Source: Scleromitrula shiraiana (lineage: Eukaryota; Ascomycota; Leotiomycetes; Helotiales; Sclerotiniaceae). From it: DNA of 64,000 nt. The position numbers and the translations under genes are program-made. The first letter of the stretch is position 1, and each line of letters opens with the position of its first letter. Under the pieces are notes generated by a model. It was not told the origin of the DNA, ran no database searches, and was given only the letters and a program-made list of their open reading frames with translations. This document shows, piece after piece, positions 33,696-46,035 of the stretch. Location of the stretch: assembly GCA_028455995.1 (NCBI GenBank), contig JABELC010000008.1:248001-312000 (forward strand), read 5' to 3'.

Positions 33696-36512
33696 ATGGC
33701 GCACAGTTTGGGAATATCAAATTCACCAAATCATCACTCAATGATCTCTTTTATGGCTATGAACCCGGACGACTTTAATCGCCGCTCATCTTCAGATGAT
33801 TATCAGCGACCAATTAAAAGAGCTAGAGCAAGCAAACCTAAGGTTAAATCTGGGTGTATTACATGCAAGTATGTTATCTGCAACAACATCGTTTTCCCAA
33901 TATTAAAGTTGTCAGTTGTGTTGACATATACTAACAGGGCTCGTCGTGTCAAATGTGATGGTAAGCTTTGTCTAGTATTGTAGTTTGTTGGATACGCCAA
34001 ATATCCCGCTTTTCTACTTCGCAATAGTTGTATTATTCTATGCCTCAAGGCTCAAACGTAGTGGACTTTTAAACCTAATTGACCAATAGAAACGAAACCA
34101 CAATGTCTTCGATGTCAAAAGTTTGGACGGACCTGCGATGGTTATGCTCTCGAAACGCCTGCACGAGGAAACATCATTCCAATCCAGCCTCGAATACCAG
34201 TAGCAGATCTTTATAGCCCAAGTGTATCCCTTCAAGCAACAGAAGAGGAAGGCCGATATTTCCAATTCTTCTGTGAGCAAACAGCTTATCAATTACCGGG
34301 CTATTTTGACTCCACATTCTGGAATCATATAGTTCTCCAGGAATGTCACGGCATTGCCCCTATACGACATGCGGTCATAGCTATTGGGGCTCTGAATAAA
34401 AGCCTCGAGACCGCGCCGAAACCACATCTGAAAGTCAATGTTATCCAGGAAATTGACAAAAAACATCATGAATTTGCAGTTCTTCAATATCTCAAGGCAA
34501 TTCAAGCATTGAATCATTACATCTCTAGTTCTACCGGCCCTCAATTAAGGACAGCTTTAATAACATGTTTGCTCTTTGTATGCTTCGAAACTTTTCAAGG
34601 AAGTTATGCTTCTTCGGTTCAACAAACTTATGGAGGACTAAAGTTATTGAGGAGTTATTATGCTAGCAAACCTGGATCAAAACCTTGGATACCACGACGT
34701 ATATCAGGAGACTCCGCCACTAAGCCCCAAACGGACAAAGTTATCGCCAAAGTGCATAACCGCATAGGAATGGACAGTGCCTCCAAGTCAGCAACAATAT
34801 CAATGCACATAGAAGAGTACCTAGAAACAGAAAAACCAGTGCTTCAAACATCCCAAGATCAATTTACGAGTAGAATGCCGACACCAGAGTATAGAGATCA
34901 AAGTCCTCGTCTTCATGAAGTAGCTATACCCAATCACTATAAATCCACTTTGAGCGTAGATCAACAACGCTCCCTTTCAAATACACCTGTCCAAGACTCT
35001 CCAAGCGTATATCATACCCCCAGCCAACATATAACATCAAATGAGAAGTATATATCAAATCCCCCAACACAGCTTTCTTTTGCTGGCAAAAGTCCTCCAT
35101 CTCACACATCTTCGGCATTTGGTACTCCTGAATCAGCTCATACTCCTCCCTCAATGGGCAACACACCACCACCTATGCCATATAGATCATCACAATCACC
35201 GCCAATATCCAGTAATCCTCGAAAGCGACCACTTCCACCAAGGAGTCCAACACTCCCAATTCTTAATAGCGATTTCACACTAGAAGAAAATATTATACAG
35301 GCTTTTGTTCGCCTGGATGGTCAAGGCTGTAAGTAAACCTGCCTGATACATTGCATTTTCTCTATGCTTCACGAAGTGATTCTACCTTATTGTTTGCAAC
35401 AAGTTGAAAATAAATGCTAATCTTTCTGTTCTCTGCTAGTGTTCTTCGGTATGACACCAGGAATACCTCCACTATTTTGGGACATTCATTCTACACATCA
35501 CATACCCATACCTCAATCATTCACACATTTTTCGGAAGCTCAGCGTTGTTGGGATTTTTTGATGGATAGGACTCTACAATATTATAGGCGCACCCTGTTC
35601 GATCGAAAATATGCTAGTGCAAAGAGTGATTCTACGACGGAGATAGAACATCGATATGCCTTACATGTTGTACGCCTTAATGACTTTGAAAGAGCATATC
35701 AGCCTGTGCTAGATTCATCAGTTGCTAGAGATGGTGCTATCATCAACCCATCTGCTATAGTACTTGCGATCCATCTCAAAGCTACGGCAATCACACTTTC
35801 TGCAGTTACATCAACTTCGGAAATGGTTTACGATTCGTTCATACCGGAATTTAGATATATTGTCCGAGCTAGCGAAAAGCTCATCAGATCTTCTGAGGCA
35901 AATGGAGTTCCTAGAAATTCAAGATTTAGTTTAGACATTGGCATCGTTCCACCTTTACATGTAGTAGCCACCAAATGCAGGGAACCGAATATCAGAAGAA
36001 AAGCCGTGGATTTACTTTTTAGAAGTCCCAGGCAAGAGGGTATGTGGGATGGAGTGTTGAGCGCTAGAATTGGTAGATGGATTATTGGTTGTGAAGAAGA
36101 TGGATTAGAGGTCCCCACCAAGATGGAATCTAGTACAGGTGGACAACAACGCGCTCGACATACTCAAGGGTATCCATTCACAAACAATTCAAATGTGATC
36201 CTCGCAGATGCCCTACAGAACGATGGCGAGACCCTTCCTGATTCCGGAGTTATGGGAGAACATTTTACCCCTTATCTATCGAGAGGTTCTACTCCGTCAC
36301 AAAATCGAACACCTTCGCCATCTGGGAGCATCTCCTCTAGAATTTCACTTTCAAAACAGGAAACCATCTGGACAATTCCGGAAGACAATCGTTTCCAATT
36401 AGTTGTGGTAGATTTTCATATGCCAGATCGATACATCATGGTTAAATGCCAAAAATCTGTTCCTGGGAAGGATGGAAGGAGAGAGGAGAGGGAATCGATT
36501 ATTGCTTGGTGA
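33696..36512 (+). CDS. Zn(2)Cys(6) fungal transcription factor
   Basis: Four exons (33696-33868, 33938-33960, 34090-35328, 35440-36512; phases 2, 1, 1) give 835 residues. The DNA-binding zinc cluster at about 53-85 reads CITCKARRVKC then DETKPQCLRCQKFGRTCDGY, the Cx2Cx6C...Cx2Cx6C pattern. It is preceded by the basic run KRARASKPKVKSG. The cluster is split over three exons, the middle one only 23 nt. Residues about 100-230 and the C-terminal third match the look of the fungal-specific transcription factor domain (PF11951 type: PRIPVADLYSPS, ALNKSLETAP, YASSVQQTYGGLKLLRSYY). A Ser/Pro-rich linker of about 150 residues lies between. Regulated genes are unknown; nearest neighbours are housekeeping or unrelated, so no cluster role is implied. 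Confidence 0.92.
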
Positions 36513-37531
36513 ACCAAGCCAGCCAGAGCTAGCTGCACTTAGGGTTGTTTTATGAACTCTACAGTATATCCCGAGAGGTACAAATATGCGATCTCAGGGA
36601 ACGGAGTTTTAGCGGTTTGGAAAAGCATTACCTGGAGTTAGAGTTGAACAATGAAGGTGTATGCAAGGCAGGATCTTACGTATACTACTCGTTATAATAT
36701 TAGCTTAAAGGCAATAATCACAACATAATATCTCCCAGTACAGCATACACAATGATCTAACAATGATGGGAAGCTCATAAGATCCCAAAAATGAATCGTA
36801 AATGACGCTCCGGGTAGGTGATCTTGAGGACATATCACGTGCACTAACTAAAGCTGGTCAGATTATTATTGCCTGGTGGGGTTTTTTCATGCCTTACGCG
36901 GAAGTTTAATCTCGAAGACGAGGCTTTTGATAAAAACCTCAAGAGAGCTGTTGAAAAGTCGATTTGAATTTTGATGATCATATAAATTCGACTATATCCT
37001 CTCGCTATGCAAAATTAAATACGGCCTCTATCATCAAAATCAGCTATCTCGTTTTTCCTCTCACTCCATTCAGACCAAACCGTGCGCTACCGTTGACCAG
37101 CGCAATTTCCACAAATAACCTTCCTTGTGAGTGGGATACTCAACTCGAACCGATCTATAATCTGTACTCCTACGGCTCCACGTTGATACTTCCTACTGGG
37201 CAGTAGTGATACCGGAGATTTTGACAAGCATATTTTGGATTGCTCTGCACACTTGTTACGACCACGAAATCGATATTGACCAGTGGCGCGCGTCCTTCGA
37301 TACCTACTTGTCCACCTTAACGCGGCATTCAGCTTTTGTAAGAAATCAACACTTCACAGCCATCCACTATACATACAATTGCGATTCTCTTTGATTCGAA
37401 GATTTGCCTTGTCAACTAAAATACAGCCTGAGCACTCTATCGACCAAAAAAAGAGGATTCAACATCAAGTTGGGTTGGGGGTTTACGAATTACATATTGG
37501 TTGAGACCTTTTACTACTAGAAAAAAAAACA
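36513..37531. other. intergenic, casein kinase beta promoter side
   Basis: 1 kb without a supported gene between two plus-strand genes. Short open frames have no family resemblance. Confidence 0.55.
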
Positions 37532-38615
37532 ATGTCTTCTTCCTCTGGGGCTCCAGAGTCATGGATCGCATCCTTTTGCTCTTTACTCGGCCATGAGTAC
37601 TTCGCCGAGGTCTCTGAAGATTTTATAGAAGATGACTTCAATTTGACAGGTCTGCAGGCGCAAGTCTCTATGTATAAGGAAGCTCTCGAAGTAAGATATA
37701 CATACCATTTGGATCTAAAATTGTGCTAACATACTTTAGATGATATTAGATGTCGAGCCAGAAGATGACGAAGAGGAAGAAGATGAAGAAGAGGAAGATG
37801 ATGAAGATGAACCTATTCAATCCGAATTACGAGATGGACGCAGAGCAGCTAATCAGAGGAGACATCAAAGAATGGCAAGTGATCTCTCAATTATAGAATC
37901 TTCTGCCGAACAGTTATATGGCCTTATTCATCAACGATTTATTTGTTCTCGAGCCGGTATACAACAGATGTCGGAGAAATACGAACTTGCCCATTTTGGT
38001 GTCTGCCCACGAACACATTGCGATCAAGTCCGAACGTTACCAGTAGGATTATCAGATGTGGTTGGGGAAGATACTGTAAAGCTCTTCTGCCCTTCCTGTC
38101 TCGATGTTTATGTCCCACCAAACTCAAGATTCCAAACTGTGGACGGTGCATATTTCGGTCGAACGTTCGGGGCACTATTCCTTCTCACATTTCCCGATTA
38201 TGATATCAGTAAGAAAGGATTAGACGCACTCACTGGACATGGGGCCCGATCTTTATCATCTGCCCATGCGGAAGGAGACGATAAGGAAAAGATCAATGGG
38301 TTCAACGCATCGAATCTCGCACCTGGGCTTGGACGTGGGCGAGTTTATGAGCCAAAGATTTATGGATTCAAGGTTTCAGAACGGGCTAGAAGTGGTCCGA
38401 GAATGGCCTGGTTACGGAAGCGACCTGATGATTTGAAAGACTTAGATGAGGCTTCTAATTTTGCGGCGGATCATGGCGATGAGAGTGATGAGGGGGTCGA
38501 TATGAATGGTGCTCCGATTCGACGTCGGGCTGCGCCAGGTCGCAAAATTCGAAGACAGGCTAATGGAGGAAGTCCTATGTCTGTGGAAGCTAATGGGGAC
38601 ATTTTCTTAGGCTGA
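37532..38615 (+). CDS. casein kinase II regulatory (beta) subunit
   Basis: The beta subunit forms the dimeric core of the CK2 holoenzyme and steers substrate choice of the catalytic alpha subunits in nucleus and cytosol. Two exons (37532-37690, 37740-38615; phase 0) give 344 residues. The N-terminal SWIASFCSLLGHEYFAEV and DFIEDDFNLTGL are hallmark sequences. A strongly acidic insert (about 58-77) follows, as in other fungal copies. The zinc finger is Cys 142/147 (CPRTHC) and Cys 170/173 (CPSC), then the dimerisation segment SRFQTVDGAYFGRTFGALFL. The tail after about 230 is fungal-specific and charged. Fungi often have two beta subunits (CKB1, CKB2); which one this is was not decided. Confidence 0.95.
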
Positions 38616-40147
38616 ATGTCTGGCCAATATGTCTTTGTCACTTGCTTTAATAAATAACTATGGGTTGTGGGTTTACAACACATTCTATCCATTCAGTCAA
38701 TTAGTCGAAAAAGGCACTTGCATGGGCGTTAATTTATCCGGGTTGGGTTCCCTTGCTTGTTACTGGGGATGGGATTGGGTCTGCGGCAGGGTGGGGTGTG
38801 TTTGAACCGGTTGATAGAGAAGATGATGATGACGATGATATATGGCTTCTATCAAAAGGCATGCCGGCTGGGTGGCTGTGGTCTGTTTATATCAATGAGG
38901 AATGAGGAGTGTATTTGCATAAGGGTGGTTAGTTCTTTTTGGTCGGCTGAGTAAGGAGCGGGAGATGGAGGGTATAATTGAGAGATAGCATACTGTACTC
39001 GAGGGGAATGGATGAACTGCAAATAAATAAACAAATAAAGAGAAGATGGATTTGAACTCAATGGAGTAGCATGTTACATATTTCTTTTTGCCTTTCTTCG
39101 CCGTATGTGACTATATCTTATGTGAAGTTCGGCTCTGGCAAGCGCCGAACGAGCATAGCTTTGTGCGTAGTGATGTTCCATTGTGTAGCAATCATTAGCA
39201 CTTTGACCTGAACTTGCATATTCATTGTACATCTGGGGTTTTTGGCGATATAAATATATAGTAGGATTTGGGAAATTAGCATTTTGTTTTTAATAAATGA
39301 ACAATAGTAGGACAATAATTAACTCTGATCTCGCTTCAAACTTCTTTCCTTATACATACTCTTTCTTCCATGATCTAGATCGAGATGGTCAATCCCGTTT
39401 AATTAAAATAATTCAAGATCCTACATCTCCAAATTCAACTTGTACATTCAGATTACAGAGAAGTATCGAATTGTATCAAATCATTGATTGAACCATCTCA
39501 AAGTTAGCCACACATGATCCTCCGAAAGTTTTCAACCGTGATGCAGAGTGGATGTACCGGCACATGAGCCTTTGCTTGGTGAGTCTGGCAATTCAATGTC
39601 TCAACCCGTATCAAACATTCACTTTCAGAGCATCAACATCATTGTAACATTGAGCTGTAGCTGATATCTGTAATATAATTAGTCTTTGGAACTATGTACT
39701 TTCTCTAAGCCTGGCTCTATTTAGATGTTTTTGTCCAGAATGTAACTAATCTCCATCTAACGTTTGTTTTTCCTCGCCTACTCAACATCTTCTTCCTCCT
39801 CCAAAGTCTCCATACTGGTAAGCTAAACTGACTGTAGCCTTTCTCCAGTCCAGTTGTTGCTTCATAGAATTGTGAAAACTGATCCAGATCTCTTTATGCT
39901 TTCAAAATCGGAATTGTTGTAATTAGTTGAAAGATTACTGACACCTTGTATGATCTTGTCGAGTGGCGGGTGCATGATTTTTATTTCGTCGTAGTTCAAA
40001 GAGTTACTGGCTTTAAATTTATCGGGTCAATTTGAAGAGTGGTTTGGCTGCCACTAATTCAAGAGAATAATGATATTGTATATTACACACTAACTAACCA
40101 GGAATACATTTACAACCTCCAGATGACCTTGTTTCTTCTAGTGAACA
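38616..40147. other. convergent 3' intergenic region
   Basis: 1.5 kb between convergent genes. It holds both 3' UTRs; no gene or repeat array is evident. Confidence 0.55.
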
Positions 40148-41572
40148 CTAAGGATCACCACAGCCCTTGCAATCATTCCATCTATATCCCACCACTAGAT
40201 TTACTCGTCTCACTGTCTTGTCTCCAACTTTTTTAACTATACTGACCACCCTTAACGCCTCACTTCCATCTAACCCATGTTCTATCTTCAGATGTTTCTC
40301 TAGCCCATGATCGGAGAATCGACTCTGTCTCCCCACCTCACATCTCCCCAAGGCACACTCAAAATTCCCATGAACTCTCTTCATATGTTCCGACATTCGA
40401 TCCTTTCCCTCCACCTTTTCACACTCCAACCTTCTCCCACAATGTTCGATCGGGCAGGTGAATTCTTCGTCTCCGTTCCCACGTTGTCCATGCACTTCCC
40501 TAAAGTGCACCAACAACTTATCCTTCCTCGCAAACCCTACTGGTCCCCTGACTCCTTTTTCTGCATCTCCAGATCCATCCTCCCTACATCTTGGATATGG
40601 ACACTCCCAATCCCTCTTCATTGAGTGTGCAGTCCTCCTATGTCGTTCTAAATCATGCTTATTCCGAAAAGGTTTTTGGTATCCACAGCCGCGAATATCA
40701 CATATCAGCGGCTCTACATGAATATTATTAAGATGGATACTGAGTAGCTTAGGATTGGAAAATTTAGCCCGCGATGCACATCCGTTCCATGGGCAGCGAT
40801 TTGGACCCAAGAATGAAGTTAGGAGTTCTTTGGCATGATCACGACGTTGGCATAACGTTAGTTGGGAGGGAATAGGTGTGCTACGAGCAGTTTGCGGAAT
40901 ATACTCCGTGGGAGGTGTAGGATATGCCTCGAGCTTGATTCGTTTTGATCTTTGATTATGATTTGAAGTAGGAAAATGTATGTCGTTGTTATCAAACTCA
41001 AGTCGGAAAAGCTTTTCTATATCAAAATCGAAACCATCTGTAGTTTCAATTCTATCACCATTATAGGGAGTAGAAAATTCAGTCAAACCAGCAGATGAGG
41101 CTGTCCAAATCTCACTCACGACCGAACTCGGACTCGACGTATAATCGGAATAACAATTTGAGACCGGGAAAGACACCGACTTGGGATCCCGATCTGGAAA
41201 TGGATCGGAGAACAATGATAGGTAGTTTCCATATGGACTATTAAATTCTCAGCAATGCCCCGTTGGCAAATTTTTGCTGGTCTGTTGCCTAGATAATGCA
41301 ACATGACACCATGACACAGCATGGCAATGTGAAAAAAAGAAAGGAGAATAAAAATGCCCTGAAAAATGCCTTACATACCAAAGGCCCCAAAACTGATCAT
41401 TTATTGGTATTGATTGCGACCATTGATTCGCGTGTTCGAATTCCAGGGGGTGGTCCGTATTCGTACTAGTAATGGGGCATTGCTGGAAGAATTGTTGGTG
41501 TGGCTGCAGCCGCCACAAGTCATCTTTGTTGCAAGCAACCGGCCAATCGCTGTCGTTTTGGGCATAATCCAT
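40148..41572 (-). CDS. C2H2 zinc-finger protein, two exons
   Basis: Two exons (41572-41379 and 41237-40148, phase 2) give 427 residues. The first exon begins MDYAQNDSDWPVACNKDDLW and ends before a GTATGT donor; joining to the acceptor at 41238 gives CPYGNYLSLFSDPFPDRD, which extends smoothly. The N-terminal 200 residues are Ser/Thr/Pro-rich. From about 215 a row of C2H2-like fingers follows: CPWNGCASRAKF with IHLNNIH, CDIRGCGYQKPFRNKHDLERH, CPYPRCREDG with FARKDKLLVHFREVH, and CPIEHCGRRLEC with HMKRVH. The FARKDK-type finger is common in fungal C2H2 factors. It probably binds DNA; targets are unknown. The next gene upstream (42062) has the same finger order and strand. Confidence 0.85.
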
Positions 41573-42061
41573 GCTATGCACATTGGGCAAGGCAAAATAA
41601 TGTGGTTTTCAGTTGCTTTCGGTGTATGGATTCTGGTGAGTTTTGTACTTTCGAGAGATGGGAATCTTTGACTCCCTTTATACATATTTTGCTTATTTTC
41701 GCAATTGAGGGGTAAGCCTGCTGGTCCTTCGCCACAAGTTGATCTTGATGAGCCATGTGCAGCATGCATCAGTGGAGTCTGCCTTTATTGTTCAATTTTC
41801 TTCTGCTATCGTGGGCTGTATGAAACACTGAATAATCTGCCGCTGTGAATCATGATTTTCAATGTTTCAACTAAGAAAGTACTTTGTGAAATTTCAGGCC
41901 GTGGTATTCATTTATCAAACAATATTTACAGCAAAAGCATTCCAGCCCTAGTCGCCCCCATTTTCGTAAAAGAGGTTGTAATAAAAGTAAAGCATGATAG
42001 CCAAAGAAATATAAACAAAAAACGTCAATCAGGGCTATATACATCGCGAGAACATCGGCAG
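41573..42061. other. short intergenic region between two C2H2 genes
   Basis: Upstream of one zinc-finger gene and downstream of the other. Open frames here on either strand show no family features. Confidence 0.5.
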
Positions 42062-43273
42062 TCAAACATGGTGTTTTTGCTGCCAGTGTTCGTGGAGCAA
42101 TATGTAATCTTTGAATCCATGACCTGGTCCTCGTGGACAATTTGGAAAGCTGCACGTATGACGACCATGCCACTTAGCACGATGCTCGTTATACTTGTCT
42201 TTCCTTGTGAAAGCCTTCGCTCGAGCTTGACAATTTGGTTCCATACAACGAATCATAGCTTCTTCCCTGCCTTCTCTGTGAAAACTTCTCTGGTGACGCC
42301 TTAGGTCTGCTTCCGTACCAAATACCATTCCCTCGCCCCTGCAATTTGGCAGGAAACAGTAATGGCTCTTATCATGAGTACGCTTATTGTGATCTTGCCA
42401 TTCCTTCTCTCTGCGAAACATTGTAGTTTTGTTCTCAGACACGCACTTGGGATGTAGACACTGGCCTGGATACTCCAAAGGAGCATGATGAGCTATCGGT
42501 ATCGCTGACACAGGACTGTTGCCAAGTCCATTGAATTGAACGAGGTCCGTATGTGTATACTCTTCGTATGGGGCATCGATATTTATCGAGGCTAATGAAG
42601 CTGTTTGGAGTGGAGGGCGTCTTTGAATAACAAATGAAGTTTGCTGCACATCCGAATACACGGAGGAGACAGGATGCGGCAATTGTGGGGTTGTCGCGTA
42701 ATGGGAAGGGTTGCGATTCTGAACATACTGGGGAAATATAGCTGGTTGGCCTGAAAACGTTCCAGATGGATTACCAGTATCGCTCGCGAATAAGTCCGGA
42801 GGTTCTACATTGTCGAATTGCGTTCTGCTGTTGTCACGAAATGATACGGGATATGCAGCATTAGATGCGCTGAAGCTCTGATATAGAGGTGCAGCATTAT
42901 TCATGGAGTATGAAGGTTCAGTGTAGTTTTGGGTTAGTACCATGGAATTGTAGTCATGATTCCGTGCATTAGACCAAGCCGAGGATGAAGACAGTGCATT
43001 ATACCGAACCATGGTAGCGTCATTGCCTGAATATTGAGTATTCTGAGAACTTTGGTTCGCTTCATTGAAGTAGGAGGTCGAAGCCATCGAGCCCGATGTG
43101 GCCTGGTGGTAAGGTGGCGGAGGGTTTTCATAAGCCATTGAATTCCCAGAAGCCATCGAATTCCCAAAGGTTAATGAGTCCTCCATAGTCATTGAGCTCC
43201 CAACAGCCCTTGAGTTCTTAAAAGCCTGACAATTATCCCCCTCACAATAATTATTGCCACAATAATCACACAT
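42062..43273 (-). CDS. C2H2 zinc-finger protein
   Basis: Read from the ATG at 43273, a single exon of 403 residues beginning MCDYCGNNYCEGDNC. The frame is open further upstream but only to a TTG, so that part is left out. Residues 20-260 are Ser/Asn/Tyr/Pro-rich, with repeated SMASGNSMAYEN-like segments. The C-terminal 130 residues hold four zinc-finger-like modules: CLHPKCVSEN with HNKRTH, CFLPNCRGEGMVF with LRRHQRSFH, CMEPNCQARAKAFTRKDKYNEH, and CSFPNCPRGPGHGFKDYILLHEH. The order and the xRKDKxxEH finger match the neighbour at 40148. It is probably a DNA-binding regulator; its target is unknown. An upstream exon cannot be excluded. Confidence 0.82.
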   Translation of the reverse strand: MCDYCGNNYCEGDNCQAFKNSRAVGSSMTMEDSLTFGNSMASGNSMAYENPPPPYHQATSGSMASTSYFNEANQSSQNTQYSGNDATMVRYNALSSSSAWSNARNHDYNSMVLTQNYTEPSYSMNNAAPLYQSFSASNAAYPVSFRDNSRTQFDNVEPPDLFASDTGNPSGTFSGQPAIFPQYVQNRNPSHYATTPQLPHPVSSVYSDVQQTSFVIQRRPPLQTASLASINIDAPYEEYTHTDLVQFNGLGNSPVSAIPIAHHAPLEYPGQCLHPKCVSENKTTMFRREKEWQDHNKRTHDKSHYCFLPNCRGEGMVFGTEADLRRHQRSFHREGREEAMIRCMEPNCQARAKAFTRKDKYNEHRAKWHGRHTCSFPNCPRGPGHGFKDYILLHEHWQQKHHV

Positions 43274-44146
43274 TTTTGAGGATTTCCCGTTCCAGATGCC
43301 GATAGGCGTTCTCAGATCCAGCACAACTAGTTTGAATACTCGAAATATACCGGCAATTGATATAGGCTTAATATTGCGGGCGCGGGGAGGTTTCAAGCGA
43401 GTATAGGTTGCTATGTATGTCAGTAACTACTAAGGTGTGAGGTAAGCTCAATATACTCAATATTGTAGAGTTCTCTCCACTTCAAATGGGGCAGATTGAA
43501 GAGTCTGCTCAGAACTGAAATACGGTCTCGTCCCCCAACCAGGCACTTCTTGCTTCCTGGTGTGAAGAAGCTACTATTGCAGTGATAGTGTGTATATAAA
43601 TAAAATAAAATAATTCGACAAATGGGTTTATCACAAAGCTGTGCTAGGCAGATATACGGTCTACTATAGAAATATATCAAAATTGGAAGCAACGAAACAA
43701 AAACGGAATTTAAAAATAACTGGAAGACCTGAACCTATTCATACGAGAAAGTTTCAATTAGGGCCTTGAAGGACGAGACAAAATATTTGAAGAGGGCATC
43801 TTGGGCATATCAATCTAATCGAAATGAAACCAATCATCTCTGTATGCCGTTCTTGATGTGTATCCTGATTCCATCAATCGATATATCCTAGTGTTCAACG
43901 TCTACATAGTGGCGGAAGCAAAAAGGGCATTGAGGGTATTCGGGGTGTTGCATATTGAAACTAAATACTTGCTTCATGGTCAAACAATGAGTTATACATG
44001 AGAAGCTGCCATGAAAAGACTGCGCCTCCATGTAATTCCCGCTGAAGATGACTTCTCGACTGAACTACCTCTTGGAATGTATAATGAAGGTATTGATGTG
44101 AAAGGCTGAAGCAGTGTCAACGAGTGATTTCGTCCTGATATGTGCC

Positions 44147-44699
44147 TTAGGTAATGCTGGCTTTAATCATATCTGTTCCGGTATCCAGAGATAGTAGTAA
44201 CCTGACCGCATCCTCATCAATAAGATGACGAGTAGGCTGTGCGGTAAACCATATTGATTTCTCAGGGTAGTATGCTGAGCAGACTTGTGATCTCAACGCC
44301 CTTTCATATGGCGGTATGCGAGGCAAAATATCACAAGGCTTGAGACTGCAATCCATAGCTTCAGCGACGGTGAGAGAAATAAGGCAACGAGGCTGAGAGA
44401 AAGAGCCGCATAAAAGAGAGTGAAATCCTAGAACTTCGAGGGTGCCTGGACATGCCCTTTTATCATTGTTGAAATGAGAAATGGAACACGTATGTATTGG
44501 GCTTGCATAAGAGGGCAAGCTGCGTTACATAGTTTATTCGGAAAGTGATATGATCGTCACTCGCCGAGTAATAATATTCCTCGAATGAAAAGAGAGCCGA
44601 CTTCGGCGCTAATGCAATCCAAATGATCCGAGCTAGTAAACTCACGAGTACAAAAAACTGGATATCAATCGAACGAGTTCTGATCAACATGATGAGCAA
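44147..44699 (-). pseudogene. possible gene relic, unidentified
   Basis: Two overlapping minus-strand frames (44699-44463 and 44518-44147) together could encode a protein, but I find no splice pair that joins them convincingly and recognise no family. They are listed only because the downstream frame has 123 residues of ordinary amino-acid composition in otherwise empty DNA. Confidence 0.2.
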
Positions 44700-45483
44700 T
44701 ACAGAAAAAATCTCAAGAAATCGAAGGAAAGCACCCTCTAGATATATCTAAATGACGAAATCGCCCTAGGCGGTCTATTTCAGTGTTTACGTCCTGATCC
44801 TGCGGCTCTTATCGCCCTCGATGACGCCGAGATAAAAAATTATATCTAAGAATATGGGTGCTTATAGAAATTGTTCTTTACACGATAAAGCCAGGTCTCC
44901 GCTTACGGGCGTCGTAGTGACGAAGCACCTCTGGTCATGTTGGAGCATTCCCAATCAAGCAAGATGGAACATCGACAGCATTCTTGGACCCCAGTGCACC
45001 GTCAAAGGATCAAACCTTGTATGAATTGACGCCCAGGGCGTCTTTAATTTTTCTATCACACTGTCGACTGCTTCTCCTTCTACAATCCAACTCCAGAAAG
45101 ACTACCAGCTCGGTGAGAGGCGGCACAAAGCTCTATCCGTGGATTTGGGGTCTTCGCGTCTCCGAAAATACCATTTGAGGTGACATTTCGCGCGAAACAA
45201 AGTTGGAATATTTGTGCTGGTGTACGCCGCAGAGCCACCAATTAATAGAAAGCATATGCATCGATTAGAAGCATCAAGTCAATCCCTCTCAATAGCATAG
45301 GCCCCATTATATTGATTAGTCTTGTTTAAACTCGGATAAATAAAGGGGAAGAGGGCTAGAGGTGGACTTGAAGTTGAGTTGGAGTCGTTTGTTTGCAAAC
45401 TGTAAACTTGGGATGCGAGCCTTAAAACATTGTGCAGCTACACTAGTCCCTATTAGGCATTAATACATCAAGTTTAATGTTTA

Positions 45484-45705
45484 GTTGAAATATTGAGCCA
45501 ATTCGTTTTCTGATGATGTCTCTTCAGAATATGAGCATTTAAATCTATTTCATATATATTCATTTTAAATGTCTGTCTACTAATAACTACATGTATGTTG
45601 AAATTTATCTGTACGAAGTCAACTTATTTTCTGATATTTTCTCAGCATCTTAGCATTTAAATATATCTTATACATGTTTATTTTAAATCTCTATCTGACA
45701 TGTAT
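45484..45705. repeat. diverged 110-bp tandem duplication
   Basis: Both halves start GTTGAAAT and share, in order, TTTTCTGAT, AGCATTTAAAT, a TTCATA- or TTATAC-like segment and ATTTTAAAT, then C/T-rich GTCTGTCTA or CTCTATCTG. The copies have many substitutions and small indels, so the event is old. Confidence 0.55.
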
Positions 45706-46035
45706 TATAAAATATTCTGTAAACTAATGTTTTTTTCATAATATGAATGAATATATGAATCTATTAAGATATAGATATCGCAAAATCTTTAAAGCCAATT
45801 CATTTGAATGTTATCTGAGATATAGACAATCAGATCAAAACATATATCGAAACTAACCACGGACATTCAAGACTTCAGTAGCTCATATACTCTCAATCAT
45901 TACGTCACGCCAAATTCCATGATTGGTGCGTAGAAATCCATGTTTATGATCTATTTCTAGAGATTACAAGGGCAATACCTAAGATATACCTCTAGCCTAC
46001 CCAACGGCATTGTATGAATAAACCTTGTTTATCCT

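Larger units (their letters stand above)
43274..46035. other. 2.8-kb intergenic stretch with degenerate duplications
   Basis: No firm gene. A minus-strand frame at 44147-44518 has a protein-like composition (PRCLISLTVAEAMDC; SIWFTAQPTRHLIDEDAV) but lacks an ATG near its start. It overlaps another frame (44463-44699), so it may be a relic or an unspliced exon. At about 45484-45590 and 45598-45705 two diverged copies of a 110-bp AT-rich unit lie in tandem. A dispersed-motif copy lies at 45859-45871. Confidence 0.5.

Noticed and set aside
41148..41215. Start of the first C2H2 protein at 41215
   Set aside because: The codon is TTG. A first exon at 41572-41379 joins in phase and supplies an ATG, so the spliced model is preferred.
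43274..43396. Upstream extension of the second C2H2 protein
   Set aside because: It begins at TTG, has no ATG and no family resemblance; the ATG at 43273 gives a Cys-rich natural start.
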